Positions 7,814 through 16,800 of a DNA stretch of 64,000 nt are shown piece by piece. Source of the DNA: JAOUJD01 sp963841815. GTDB taxonomy: Bacteria; Pseudomonadota; Gammaproteobacteria; Burkholderiales; Burkholderiaceae_F. Each line of letters opens with the position of its first letter. Position 1 is the stretch's first letter. The stretch lies in contig CAWJEE010000015.1 in NCBI GenBank assembly GCA_963841815.1, forward strand, positions 124,001-188,000. Direction: 5' to 3'. The notes beneath the pieces are model-generated. The model made no database searches and had not been told where the DNA came from. It saw only the letters and a list, made by a program, of their open reading frames with translations. The position numbers and the translations under genes are program-made.

Positions 7814-8815
7814 ATGCGCCCGCTCTTCGAACCCAGCCTGCTGAACGACTCGTTCGGCGACCCCGGCCTGTACGTCGACTTCCGCGACGAGCGCCGCGCG
7901 CTGCTGTTCGACTTCGGCGACCTGGGCCGCCTGCCGCCGCGCAAGCTGCTGCGGCTGTCGCACGTGTTCGTCAGCCACACGCACATGGACCACTTCGCCG
8001 GGTTCGACCAGTGGCTGCGCGTGGTGCTCGGGCGCAAGGAGCGCATCGTGCTGACCGGCGGCCCCGGCTTCATCGACCGCGTCGGGCACAAGCTCGCGGC
8101 CTACACGTGGAACGTCGTGCACCGCTACGACGTGCCGCTGGTGATCGAGGCGCGCGAAGCGCTGCCGGGCGGCGGCGGGCGGCGCGCCGAGTTCAGCAGC
8201 CTCGCGCGCTTCGAGCGCGCGCACGACGCGCCGTGGCCGCGGCAAGGCGACGTGCTGCTCGCCGAGGAGAATTTCCGCGTCCGCGCGCGCTTCCTCGACC
8301 ACGACATCGTCGTGCTCGCGTTCGCGCTCGAGGAGGCGATGCACGTCAACGTCTGGAAGAACCGCCTGGCCGAGATGAACCTGCCGACGGGCCCGTGGCT
8401 GCGCGAGGCGCGTCGCGCGATCCTCGCTGGCGCGCCCGACGGCACGCCGATCGACATCCGCTGGAACGACCACCGCGGCAAGCACGGCGAAGTGCGCCCG
8501 CTCGGCGAACTGCGCGCCGCCTTCGAGTGCGTGCCCGGCACGCGCATCGGCTACGTCACCGACACGCGCTGCACCGACGCCAACCTCGCCGCGCTCGACG
8601 GCCTGCTGGCCGATGTCGACCTGCTCTTCATCGAGAGCGTGTTCCTGCACGCCGACGTCGCGCACGCCGAACGCAAGAACCACCTCACCGCGCGCCAGGC
8701 CGGCGAGATCGCGCGCCGCGTGCGCGCGAAGGCGGTGGTGCCCTTCCACTTCTCGCCGCGCTACGAAGGCCGCAGCGCGGAAGTGATCGCCGAGGTGCAG
8801 GCCGCGTGGAAGTGA
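7814..8815 (+). CDS. metallo-beta-lactamase fold hydrolase, ribonuclease Z-like
   Basis: This 333-residue protein carries the zinc motif SHTHMDHFAGF near residue 55 (HxHxDH). Later ligands are FLDHDIVVLAFALEE and the C-terminal HFSPRYEGRS. The order and KNHLTARQAGEIA resemble RNase Z/ElaC-type enzymes, so a phosphodiesterase on RNA or another substrate is possible. The ATG at 7814 follows AAAGAGAGGT and is preferred to an upstream in-frame ATG at 7769 that falls in the conserved regulatory motif. It stands alone between cytochrome genes and ends one base before a palindromic repeat. Confidence 0.82.
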   Translation: MRPLFEPSLLNDSFGDPGLYVDFRDERRALLFDFGDLGRLPPRKLLRLSHVFVSHTHMDHFAGFDQWLRVVLGRKERIVLTGGPGFIDRVGHKLAAYTWNVVHRYDVPLVIEAREALPGGGGRRAEFSSLARFERAHDAPWPRQGDVLLAEENFRVRARFLDHDIVVLAFALEEAMHVNVWKNRLAEMNLPTGPWLREARRAILAGAPDGTPIDIRWNDHRGKHGEVRPLGELRAAFECVPGTRIGYVTDTRCTDANLAALDGLLADVDLLFIESVFLHADVAHAERKNHLTARQAGEIARRVRAKAVVPFHFSPRYEGRSAEVIAEVQAAWK

Positions 8816-8816
8816 A

Positions 8817-8888
8817 AATCGGGGTCAGACCCCGATTTCTCCCCGACACGTGTCGGGGGTGCGCGAAAAACGGGGTCAGACCCCGATT
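8817..8888. repeat. palindromic repeat, copy 4
   Basis: Left palindrome 8817-8837, right 8868-8888, with a central perfect palindrome CCCCGACACGTGTCGGGG. It fills the entire gap between the stops of two convergent genes (8815 and 8891), so it is well placed as a bidirectional terminator. Confidence 0.9.
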
Positions 8889-8890
8889 CC

Positions 8891-9316
8891 TTACTTCACT
8901 TGCAGCGTCTTCAGGTACTCGAGCACGGCGGCGATGCGCGCCCGCACGTACGGCTCGACGTCCTTGCGCTCGTCGGCGCGCGCCTGGGTCTTGTACATGT
9001 GGCCCCACACCGGCATCGCGCGGTCCTGCTGGACGCGGTCGTCGAGCTGGCGGGCGTCGATGGTCGCCCACGCCTGCTTCTCGGGTAGCTTGCCGCCGTT
9101 GCGCTTGGCGTAGGTGGTGAGGTCGGACGGCTTTTCCTTGAGCCCCGCCGCCTGCGGCCCATCGCCCTTGCCGGACGGGCCGTGGCACGGGGCGCACTTG
9201 GCCAGGTACTCCTGCTTGCCGGTTTCCTGCTGGGCCTTCGTGGTCTGCGCGCCCGCGGCTCCGACCGACAGGCCGAACGCAGCGGCGATCAGGAAGGTCA
9301 ACGGTGCTGCGGACAT
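8891..9316 (-). CDS. periplasmic monohaem cytochrome c, paralogue C
   Basis: A 141-residue precursor from the ATG at 9316 (GGGGGAT upstream). Signal peptide MSAAPLTFLIAAAFGLSVGAAGAQ is followed by the haem site CAPCHGPSGKGDGP, TTYAKRNGGKLPEKQAW, AMPVWGHMYK and the terminal LEYLKTLQVK. It is more divergent than A and B and is separated from them by the metallo-beta-lactamase gene. It has its own copy of the conserved motif 84 bases upstream (9400). Confidence 0.9.
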   Translation of the reverse strand: MSAAPLTFLIAAAFGLSVGAAGAQTTKAQQETGKQEYLAKCAPCHGPSGKGDGPQAAGLKEKPSDLTTYAKRNGGKLPEKQAWATIDARQLDDRVQQDRAMPVWGHMYKTQARADERKDVEPYVRARIAAVLEYLKTLQVK

Positions 9317-9399
9317 GGCATCCCCCAGGTGAGTGGACAGGCCCCGGGCACGACACGAGGCCACACCGGGTCACTCTGCCACGCGCGGCCCCGGCGGTG

Positions 9400-9413
9400 T
9401 TGATCAAAGGTAA
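9400..9413. promoter_or_regulatory. conserved TTGAT-N4-GGTAA site (copy 2), possible FNR/CRP-family box
   Basis: TTGATCAAAGGTAA in the context CGGTGTTGATCAAAGGTAA, matching the copies at 7766 and 30324. It lies 84 bases before the start of cytochrome c paralogue C, in the gap to the membrane protein gene. Confidence 0.45.
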
Positions 9414-9493
9414 GCGCGCGCAGGCGCGTGTGACGCTTGGCGCACACCGCGCCGCCCCTCGGCGCGCAAACGAGCACCGGCGCGGCCGCGGGG

Positions 9494-10489
9494 TCACTGC
9501 CCGAGCCGATCCGTCCGATCCGTCGCCAGCGCCGACGCCAGCAGCACCCCGTGCGACGGAAACCAGATCGAGTCGTGGCCGGTCGCGGCGCCCATCGCCA
9601 GCACCCGCGCGTCGACCCCGCGCGTGGCCATGAACTCGTCGCTGCGCCGGTTGGCCTCGTCGACGTGTTCGGCGCTGACCCCCGAGCCGCCGGCGCTGTG
9701 CAGCCCGATGTGCGCGGCCGGCCCGATCAGCCGCCGGTTGCCGCCCGCGAACGCCGTCGCGCAGGCGCTGCTGCACTCGCCGGTGACCAGCGTGTCGAGG
9801 TTGCGGTCGGCGATCAGCTGCCCGAGCGCGAGGCCCTCGGCGACGCGGCCGCCGCGGCTCTCGAGCCGCACCGTGCGCACCGCCGGGTTGGCCGCGAGCG
9901 CTTCGCGCACCGCGCGCATCGACCCGAACTCGAGGTCGCCCTGCACCGCGAGCAGGTCGGGCGCTTCGAGCGCGACCGCGGCCGGCCGCAGGTCGCCGGC
10001 GAGCGTCGCCTTCACGTCGGGCCATACGTGGCGTGCCGAGTTGAGCCAGAAGAGCCCGACCCAGATGAACGCGCCGAACCCCACCACGCCGGTCAGCAGC
10101 GCGACGAACGTCGAGCCGCCGTCGTCCACGCTGCGAATGGCCGAGCGCTGCACGCCCATGCCCCACCAGCTGACGCCGACCACCAGCACGACGACCTCCA
10201 CCAGCCACAGCAGCGCGGCCGTCCACGGCGCCTCGGTGTTGGGGAAGAAGTGGCCCGCGAACCGCACCGCCTGCACCAGCCCCCACACGAGCGCCGTGCT
10301 GACGGTGACGGCGACCGCCAGCGGCAGCCGGCCATGCCAGTGCAGCCGCAGGTAACCGACGCGCGGCGCGCCCGGGGCCGGGCCCGGCGCAGGGGCCGAC
10401 ACCGATGGCGCGCGCGCCACGGCGGCCGCCCGCTGCGCGCGCGGCGATGGCGGATGCGGAGGATGCGGGGGCGGGACGGGAGAATTCAC
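9494..10489 (-). CDS. membrane protein with C-terminal ClpP/SppA-like domain
   Basis: About 331 residues from a GTG at 10489; the long open frame further upstream is antisense to another gene. A Pro-rich head (residues 1-45) is followed by three predicted membrane segments: LPLAVAVTVSTALVWGL, WTAALLWLVEVVVLVVGV and TFVALLTGVVGFGAFIWVGLFWL. The C-terminal half reads as a crotonase/ClpP fold: VRTVRLESRGGRVAEGLALGQLI, then TGECSSACATAFAGGNRRLIG, with Ser in the usual SxA nucleophile position, then IGLHSAGG. This resembles periplasmic ClpP-like proteins of proteobacteria. Substrate unknown. The start is uncertain. Confidence 0.72.
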   Translation of the reverse strand: MNSPVPPPHPPHPPSPRAQRAAAVARAPSVSAPAPGPAPGAPRVGYLRLHWHGRLPLAVAVTVSTALVWGLVQAVRFAGHFFPNTEAPWTAALLWLVEVVVLVVGVSWWGMGVQRSAIRSVDDGGSTFVALLTGVVGFGAFIWVGLFWLNSARHVWPDVKATLAGDLRPAAVALEAPDLLAVQGDLEFGSMRAVREALAANPAVRTVRLESRGGRVAEGLALGQLIADRNLDTLVTGECSSACATAFAGGNRRLIGPAAHIGLHSAGGSGVSAEHVDEANRRSDEFMATRGVDARVLAMGAATGHDSIWFPSHGVLLASALATDRTDRLGQ

Positions 10490-10567
10490 GGCCCGGCAAG
10501 AATCCCACGAGACGCGGGCCCGCACGGCGCGGAAAAGACCGGGGATGCGCCCCCGGCTCTTGCTGCG

Positions 10568-10599
10568 GAAAAGGGAACCCGCGGCGTCCGGCCGCGGGT
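10568..10599 (-). terminator. probable Rho-independent terminator
   Basis: Arms ACCCGCGG (10577-10584) and CCGCGGGT (10592-10599) form an 8-bp stem. On the minus strand it is followed by CCTTTTCC. It lies just after the gene read from 11196. Confidence 0.4.
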
Positions 10600-10643
10600 C
10601 TGAAGGGGCGAGGCGGTTTCCGCCCCGCTCCCCAAGGAGAGGA

Positions 10644-11196
10644 TCAGGCGGCTTCTTCGATCTCGCGCGCGCGGTCCGCATCGCGCGTGCGGCGCGCCGC
10701 GCAATTGCGCCACCGTGTGTTCGGCGCGGAAGAGTTCGTACTTGATGCTCGCCACGCCGACCGGCATGTGCTTGCGCGCCAGCGCCAGCGCGCCGGACAG
10801 CCGCGTGGCGGCCTCGGAGGCAAGGTTCATGTCGTGCCCGGCGGCCAGCTCCAGCAGCGCGCAGCCATAGCCGTGCTTCAGGTTCATCAGCTCGTGCGCC
10901 TGCGCCTCGACCAGCGACGACAGCGCCTCGGCATTGCGGAACGCCTCCGACGCGGCCTGCAGCGAGTGCTTCTGTCCCAGCAGCAGGTAGGCCTCGCCCA
11001 GCGCGCACCAGGTGCGCAGCCGGTCGAGCCCGTCGGCCTGCGCTTCGTCGAGCGCGCGGGCCAGCTGGTCGAGCTCGTGGGCCACTTCGTTCAGTTCCGC
11101 CTTGAACTCCTCGTCCGCCCGGTTGGGCCAGCGCCGGAGTGCGGCGTCCTTGCGCGCGACGAGTGCGGCGCGCCTGTCTCTCTCTTCGGCCCTCAT
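10644..11196 (-). CDS. uncharacterised helical protein (likely frameshift near its C-terminus)
   Basis: ATG at 11196 follows GGAG. The product is charged and helix-rich, MRAEERDRRAALVARKDAALRRWPNR at the start in pieces, with repeated helix pairs such as LGEAYLLLGQ and ALALARKHMP that suggest TPR-like packing. In the called frame the end runs into low-complexity Arg-rich sequence. Shifting by one base near 10675 gives RDADRAREIEEAA and a stop at 10644, which fits the start of the protein much better and makes the interval 3n+1. No family is recognised. It is followed by a terminator-like hairpin. Confidence 0.6.
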
Positions 11197-11487
11197 GGGC
11201 TCTCCTCCCGCCTGGCAGCTATTGATGCTCGTGCAGCGCAGGCTGCACGCCTCCCGCTACGGTGGTGTGACACTAAGCACCACACACGGATCGCGCGATC
11301 CCGCGTGAGTGGTTCGCAGGACTGCGGATCGCGCGATGAGAGTAGTCCGCACGGAAGCGCACCGGAGCGACGCGAAGTTATTTTTTTATGCTGCGCAGCG
11401 ATTAGCACGGAGATTGCATGGGGGCGCTGTGTGAGGTTGCGCACGGCCGCGTCCGTCGCCGGGATTGCAGGGTATTGAGCCGAAGCG
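11197..11487. other. intergenic region between divergent genes
   Basis: No open frame is credible here. It holds a short direct repeat CGGATCGCGCGAT (near 11286 and 11325) and an A/T-rich patch (TTATTTTTTTATG near 11379) that could contain promoter elements for the ATPase gene downstream or the gene upstream. Confidence 0.5.
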
Positions 11488-11526
11488 ACCTTGAAATTCC
11501 CGCACAGAAAGCGGGAATTTCAAGGT
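11488..11526. promoter_or_regulatory. perfect 16-bp inverted repeat before the AAA ATPase gene
   Basis: ACCTTGAAATTCCCGC at 11488-11503 and its exact reverse complement at 11511-11526, with loop ACAGAAA. It ends 11 bases before the ATG at 11538, so it would form a 16-bp hairpin in the mRNA leader or serve as a dyad operator. Its A/T-rich core differs from surrounding DNA. Confidence 0.75.
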
Positions 11527-11537
11527 AGCATCCGGTC

Positions 11538-12683
11538 ATGCCTCAGGTCATCCAGCGAAGCCGGCTCCGCGCCCAGGTCGCGCGGCTGCTCGAGCAGTTT
11601 CGCGGCGTGCTGCTGGTGGGTCCGCGCCAGGTCGGCAAGACGACGCTTGCCCGCTCCTTCGTCGCCGCGGATTCCCCGAACTACTTCGACCTCGAGGATG
11701 CCGTGGTCGCGGCACAGTTCCGCGCACCCAAGGAACTCCTTTCGGCGCTGACGGGGCTGGTCGTCATCGACGAGGTACAGCACGCACCGGGGCTCTTTCC
11801 ACAACTGCGCGTCCTGATGGACCGCGAGGCGAAACCAGCAAAGTTCCTTTTGCTGGGAAGCGCGTCGATGGCCTTGCTGCGGCAAGCCGGGGAGTCGCTG
11901 GCGGGCCGGGTGGCCGTCGTCGAAGTCGGCGGGTTCGACCTGGAAGAAGTGGGCGTCGAACGGACACGGGCCCTGTGGTTCAGGGGTGGCGCGCCGCTCT
12001 CTTTCCTTGCGAGCGACGACGAGCAGAGCCTCGAGTGGCGGACACGATTTATCGAAGTCTTCCTCGCGAGGGACCTGCCCGCGCTCGGGGTCAATGTGCC
12101 GGCGCCCGCGATGCAGCGATTCTGGATGATGCTGACGCACTATCACGGCCAGACCTGGAATGCGGCGGATCCGGCGCGGTCGCTGGGAGTCAACGAGAGC
12201 ACCGTGCGCCGTTATCTCGATTGGCTGACGCAGACATACATGGTTCGCCAGCTGCAGCCGTGGCACGAGAACCTCGGGAAGCGGCAGGTGAAGTCGCCAA
12301 AAATCTACTTTCGCGATACCGGCCTTCTCCATGCCCTGGCGGGGATACGCAACGAGGCCGAACTGGTCCGGAGCCCGCGACTCGGCGCCTCCTGGGAGGG
12401 TTTCGCGCTCGAGCAGGTCCTGAGGCTGTCGCAGCCGGACCAGGCTTACTTCTGGGCGACCCACGCCGGCGCCGAGCTGGATCTCCTGATGTTCAAGTAC
12501 GGCAAGCGCATCGGTGTCGAGTTCAAGTACATGGACGCTCCATCGCTGACGCCTTCCATGCGAATTGCCATGGGCGACCTCAGGCTGGACGCGCTCTATG
12601 TCGTCTATCCGGGCAACCGCCGCTATCGCCTTGCGGACCGCATCGAGGCCGTCCCCCTGGCCGAGTTCGTGGCCCCGCGATGA
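11538..12683 (+). CDS. AAA ATPase with DUF4143 C-terminal domain
   Basis: The 381-residue protein has the Walker A motif VLLVGPRQVGKTTLARS (residues 24-40), Walker B LVVIDEVQHAP and the sensor LLLGSASM. The C-terminal half has the DUF4143 pattern: a winged-helix-like NESTVRRYLDWLTQTYMVRQL, then KIYFRDTGLLHAL and a nuclease-like end, ATHAGAELDLLMFKYGKRIGVEFKY (E/D...E-x-K). Such proteins are widespread and often scattered in accessory DNA, but a defined role is lacking. It is a single gene and the perfect inverted repeat sits directly before it. The two ends and length are normal for the family. Confidence 0.88.
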   Translation: MPQVIQRSRLRAQVARLLEQFRGVLLVGPRQVGKTTLARSFVAADSPNYFDLEDAVVAAQFRAPKELLSALTGLVVIDEVQHAPGLFPQLRVLMDREAKPAKFLLLGSASMALLRQAGESLAGRVAVVEVGGFDLEEVGVERTRALWFRGGAPLSFLASDDEQSLEWRTRFIEVFLARDLPALGVNVPAPAMQRFWMMLTHYHGQTWNAADPARSLGVNESTVRRYLDWLTQTYMVRQLQPWHENLGKRQVKSPKIYFRDTGLLHALAGIRNEAELVRSPRLGASWEGFALEQVLRLSQPDQAYFWATHAGAELDLLMFKYGKRIGVEFKYMDAPSLTPSMRIAMGDLRLDALYVVYPGNRRYRLADRIEAVPLAEFVAPR

Positions 12684-12836
12684 CCGCACGGCGGCCAACG
12701 CCTGCCGCGTCTTCCCGCCACGCGCTAAAAGCCGCACACCCAGCGGCGTGACGCCGCTCAACAGTCCCACTCCTCCACGCGCTGCCGCACCCCACGGCAG
12801 CTAGGATGCGGCCACGCCAACGAAGAAAGGACCGCG

Positions 12837-13787
12837 ATGGCCCTGCCGCCATTGCTGCGCGACAGCCTGCGCCTGCCGGTGATCGGCGCGCCGATGTTCA
12901 TCGTGAGCGGGCCGGAGCTGGTGCTGGCGCAGTGCAAGGCCGGCATCGTCGGGAGCTTTCCCGCGCTCAATGCCCGCCCGCAGGAAGTGCTCGACGAATG
13001 GCTCACGCGCATCGAGCGCGAGCTGGCCGAGTACAAGGCGGCGCACCCGGACGCGAAGGTCGCGCCCTTCGCCGTCAACCAGATCGTCCACACCAGCAAC
13101 ACCCGGCTGCAGCAGGACCTGGACGTGTGCGTGAAGCACCGCGTGCCGATCATGATCACCAGCCTGCGCGCGCCGGACGCGGTGGTCGAGGCCGCGCACA
13201 GCTACGGCGGCCTGGTGTTCCACGACGTGACGACCATCAAGCACGCCAAGCGCGCGCTGGAAGCCGGCGTCGACGGCCTGATCCTCGTTTGCACCGGCGC
13301 CGGCGGCCACGCGGGCCGGCTGTCGCCGTTCGCGTTCGTGCCCGAGGTGCGCCAGTTCTACGACGGCTGCGTGATCCTCTCCGGCGCCATCGCCAGCGGC
13401 GGCGCGATCCTCGCCGCGCAGGCGCTCGGCGCCGACCTCGCGTACATCGGCACGCGCTTCATCGCGAGCGAGGAAGCCAATGCGCCGGCCGAATACAAGC
13501 AGATGATCATCGACAGCCGCGCGGAGGACATCGTGTACACGAACCTCTTCACGGGCGTGCACGGCAATTACTTGAAGGGCAGCATCGTCAACGCGGGGCT
13601 GGATCCGGAGAACCTGCCGGAGAGCGACAAATCGAAGATGGATTTCGGGACGGGCTCAGCGAAGGCGAAGGCCTGGAGGGATATCTGGGGGGCGGGGCAG
13701 GGGGTGGGGCAGGTGGAGGCGGTGGTGTCGGTACATGGGATCGTTGATCGGTTGGCGAACGAGTATCTGGCGGCTCGGGGTACCTGA
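12837..13787 (+). CDS. nitronate monooxygenase
   Basis: This 316-residue FMN-dependent TIM-barrel oxidase oxidises alkyl nitronates such as propionate-3-nitronate. Typical motifs are LPVIGAPMFIVSGPELV at the N-terminus, GIVGSFPALNARP, the phosphate-binding stretch LILVCTGAGGHAG, and GAIASGGAILAAQALGADLAYIGTRFIAS. ATG at 12837 follows AAGAAAGGA. It stands alone. The start of the accessory fusion gene follows 15 bases after its stop, which may be the left junction of the island. Confidence 0.9.
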   Translation: MALPPLLRDSLRLPVIGAPMFIVSGPELVLAQCKAGIVGSFPALNARPQEVLDEWLTRIERELAEYKAAHPDAKVAPFAVNQIVHTSNTRLQQDLDVCVKHRVPIMITSLRAPDAVVEAAHSYGGLVFHDVTTIKHAKRALEAGVDGLILVCTGAGGHAGRLSPFAFVPEVRQFYDGCVILSGAIASGGAILAAQALGADLAYIGTRFIASEEANAPAEYKQMIIDSRAEDIVYTNLFTGVHGNYLKGSIVNAGLDPENLPESDKSKMDFGTGSAKAKAWRDIWGAGQGVGQVEAVVSVHGIVDRLANEYLAARGT

Positions 13788-13802
13788 GCAATCGCATCAA
13801 AA

Positions 13803-16800
13803 ATGGACGACAACGCGGCCTTTTACGATCGGAACGCGAAGGCCTTCTTCGATGGCACTGCGGGCGTCGATATGTCGTCGCTCCATGAGAAGTTTCTGTC
13901 ACAACTGCCCGTAGGTTCGTGTTTGCTAGACGCAGGCTGTGGCTCTGGTCGGGATACCAAGGCATTCCTAGAAAGGGGCTACAGAGTCTCAGCCTTTGAT
14001 GTGTCGACTGAGCTGGCCTCTCTTGCATCTGCGCACTGCGGACAGCCGGTCCAAGTCCGGTCATTCACCGATGTGCACGAAGTCGGGGCCTACGATGGCA
14101 TTTGGTGTTGCGCAAGCCTGCTCCATGTGCCTCTCGCCGAATTGCCGCAGGTGCTCCAACGCCTTTGGCGTGCTCTCCGCGCCGGAGGTCGCATCTACGT
14201 CAGCTTCAAGCTGGGGAAGGGTGAGCGGAGTGAAGGGGGGCGGAAATTTACGGATGCGGACGAGGACGACATTCGAGCTTGGGTAGGGCAGTTGCCAGAC
14301 CTCCAAGGTATCGAAGTTTGGACTACCGATGATCAGCGTCCCGGATGCTCACAGAAGTGGATAAACGCGATCGCTAAGCGCTTTTCATCGAAGCTCATCA
14401 CAGGCGGGAAGGATCACTTCTTACCGCACCTGTCGAAGGCGATTGCGCACGCCTCTGAAATCGACATTGCGGTCGCCTTCATCAAGACGACTGGCTTGAG
14501 GCTCCTTCTCCCGGATCTGCTCGAGGCAATAGAGCCAGGCGCCGAGGAAGCTAGGGGGGTACGAAGAGTCCGGGTCTTAACAAGTGACTATTTGGATGTA
14601 ACGGATCCCGACGCTCTACGCCTGCTGCTTCTGCTCAAGGAGCGAGGCGCCAATGTCCGCGTCTACACGTCATCAAGCGGGAGCTTTCATCTAAAGGCCT
14701 ACATCTTTGCGACGCTGCGCGAAGCTGTCCTCATAGAGGGCACGGCGTTTATCGGATCCAGCAACATAAGCCGCCAAGCACTTCAAGACGGCCTTGAGTG
14801 GAACTACCGCGTCCTGTATCCGGAAGACAATGGGTTTCTGGAGGCACGACGCCGTTTCGACGAGTTGTTCGACGACCCAAACTCCGTGGAACTGACGAGT
14901 GTCTGGATCGAAGAGTACGAGCGCCGACGCGTGCCTGTACCCCGTGCGGTAGCACCGGGAAGCCAGGAGCAGGAACCACCCCCGGCGCCGACCTCCATTC
15001 AATGTGAAGCGCTGGCTGCGCTTCAGTCCTCTCGTGATGATGGATTTCGCCGAGGTCTCGTGGTTCTAGCCACAGGTCTGGGCAAGACTTGGCTTGCCGC
15101 GTTCGACTCGGCTGCGATGCGCGCGCGGCGGGTCCTCTTCGTCGCTCACAGGGAGGAAATACTGACGCAAGCGGCGCAAACCTTCATGCGCATACGCCCG
15201 AGAAGCAGGGTCGGCCTGTACGCGGGCCAATCGCGAGAGGGGGAGGTGGACGTCCTATGCGCTTCAGTTCAGACGCTGGCGCGCGCGCCGCACCTTGAGC
15301 GTTTTCCCCCGCAGCACTTCGATTACATCGTCATCGACGAGTTTCACCATGCCGCGGCTGCGACCTATCGACGCTTGCTTTCCCACTTCGCACCGAACTT
15401 CCTCCTCGGCTTGACGGCGACGCCGGACCGGACTGACCAGTCGGACATCCTGACCCTTTGCGACGACAACCTTGTCTACACATGCAATCTCTTTAGAGGG
15501 ATCGAGTCTCAACTGCTTTCACCCTTCCATTACTTTGGAATCGTGGACGAGTCAGTCGACTACAAAGAGGTGCCGTGGCGTAACGGCCGGTTTGACCCCG
15601 AGGAACTCTCGAACAAGTTGGCAACACTTGCGAGGGCACGTCATTCAATTAGGGAGTGGCGACTTCGCGCGCAGAAGAAGACTCTGGCGTTTTGCGTGTC
15701 GGTAACACACGCAGATTTCATGGCAGAGCAATTCAATCGAGCCGGAATCGCAGCGGCGGCTGTTTACTCGGGATCTCGTCTTGGGCGAGCCGAAGCGCTT
15801 GAGCAGCTTCAGGGTGGGCTTCTCTCAGTGCTCTTTTCCGTCGACTTGTTCAACGAGGGTGTTGATGTGCCGAGCATCGATACAGTGATGATGCTGCGGC
15901 CGACAGAGTCAAAGATCCTCTTCCTGCAACAGCTAGGTCGAGGCCTACGTCGATCTGAGGACAAGACTCACCTGGTCGTGCTCGACTTCATAGGCAATCA
16001 CCTTTCGTTTTTGCAGAAGCCGCAGGCGCTCTTCGGCGTCGGTGCGAGCTACCGAGCCCTTGCTGAATTCGCCCGCCGTGTCGAGCAGGATCGACTTGAA
16101 CTACCTGACGGCTGCTACGTCAACTACGATCTTCGAATCATCGAGTTCCTTAAGGCGCTGGATGGCAACGGGCCTGAGAAGGAATACGAGGCGCTCAAGG
16201 CAACGCTCGGTCGGCGTCCGACCTTGGGCGAGTTCTATCGCGGAGGAGCGAGCGTCCAGTCTGTTCGCCAGCGATTCGGTGGTTGGTTCGACTTCGCAAA
16301 GGCAATGGACGACCTCGACGAGCCCGAGACTCGTGCGTTGGCTGACTATGGCCCGCTTCTCCGAGAGGTTGAAGTCACAGCAATGACCAAGAGCTTCAAG
16401 ATAGTGTTGCTTGAAGCACTGCTGGAACTAGACGGGCTCCGAGCACCTCCGGCATTGAGCGTCCTATCCAGCAAGTGCTGGGACGTTCTGCGGCGCAGAC
16501 AAACCTTGCTAGACGATGTGCCGCAAGACATCCTCAAACGAGACGACGGCGATTCCGAGGAGTGGCGTCGGTACTGGCGAAAGAATCCGGTCAATGCGTG
16601 GATCGGTGGGAATCGCCCTGCGGGACCAAACTTCTTTCGTCTCGATGGCGACACATTTGCCCTAGTGTCGGCGGTCAGAGGTGATGAAATCCAGCCCCTC
16701 GCTGCCATGCTTCAAGAACTCGTCGACTACAAGTTCGCAGCCTACGAAGGCCGCAGGCCCATTAGCGAAGTGCCCTCAAATGTGCTTGAGTTCAAGCCGA

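Noticed and set aside
3358..8888. The repeated palindromes as a CRISPR array
   Set aside because: Copies are spread over 5 kb with genes between them, lack regular spacers, and there are no cas genes; they are REP-like.
10577..10640. Second GC-rich hairpin GGGGCGAGGCGG...CCGCCCCGCTCCCC as another terminator
   Set aside because: No T-run follows on either strand; imperfect pairing could arise by chance in such GC-rich sequence.
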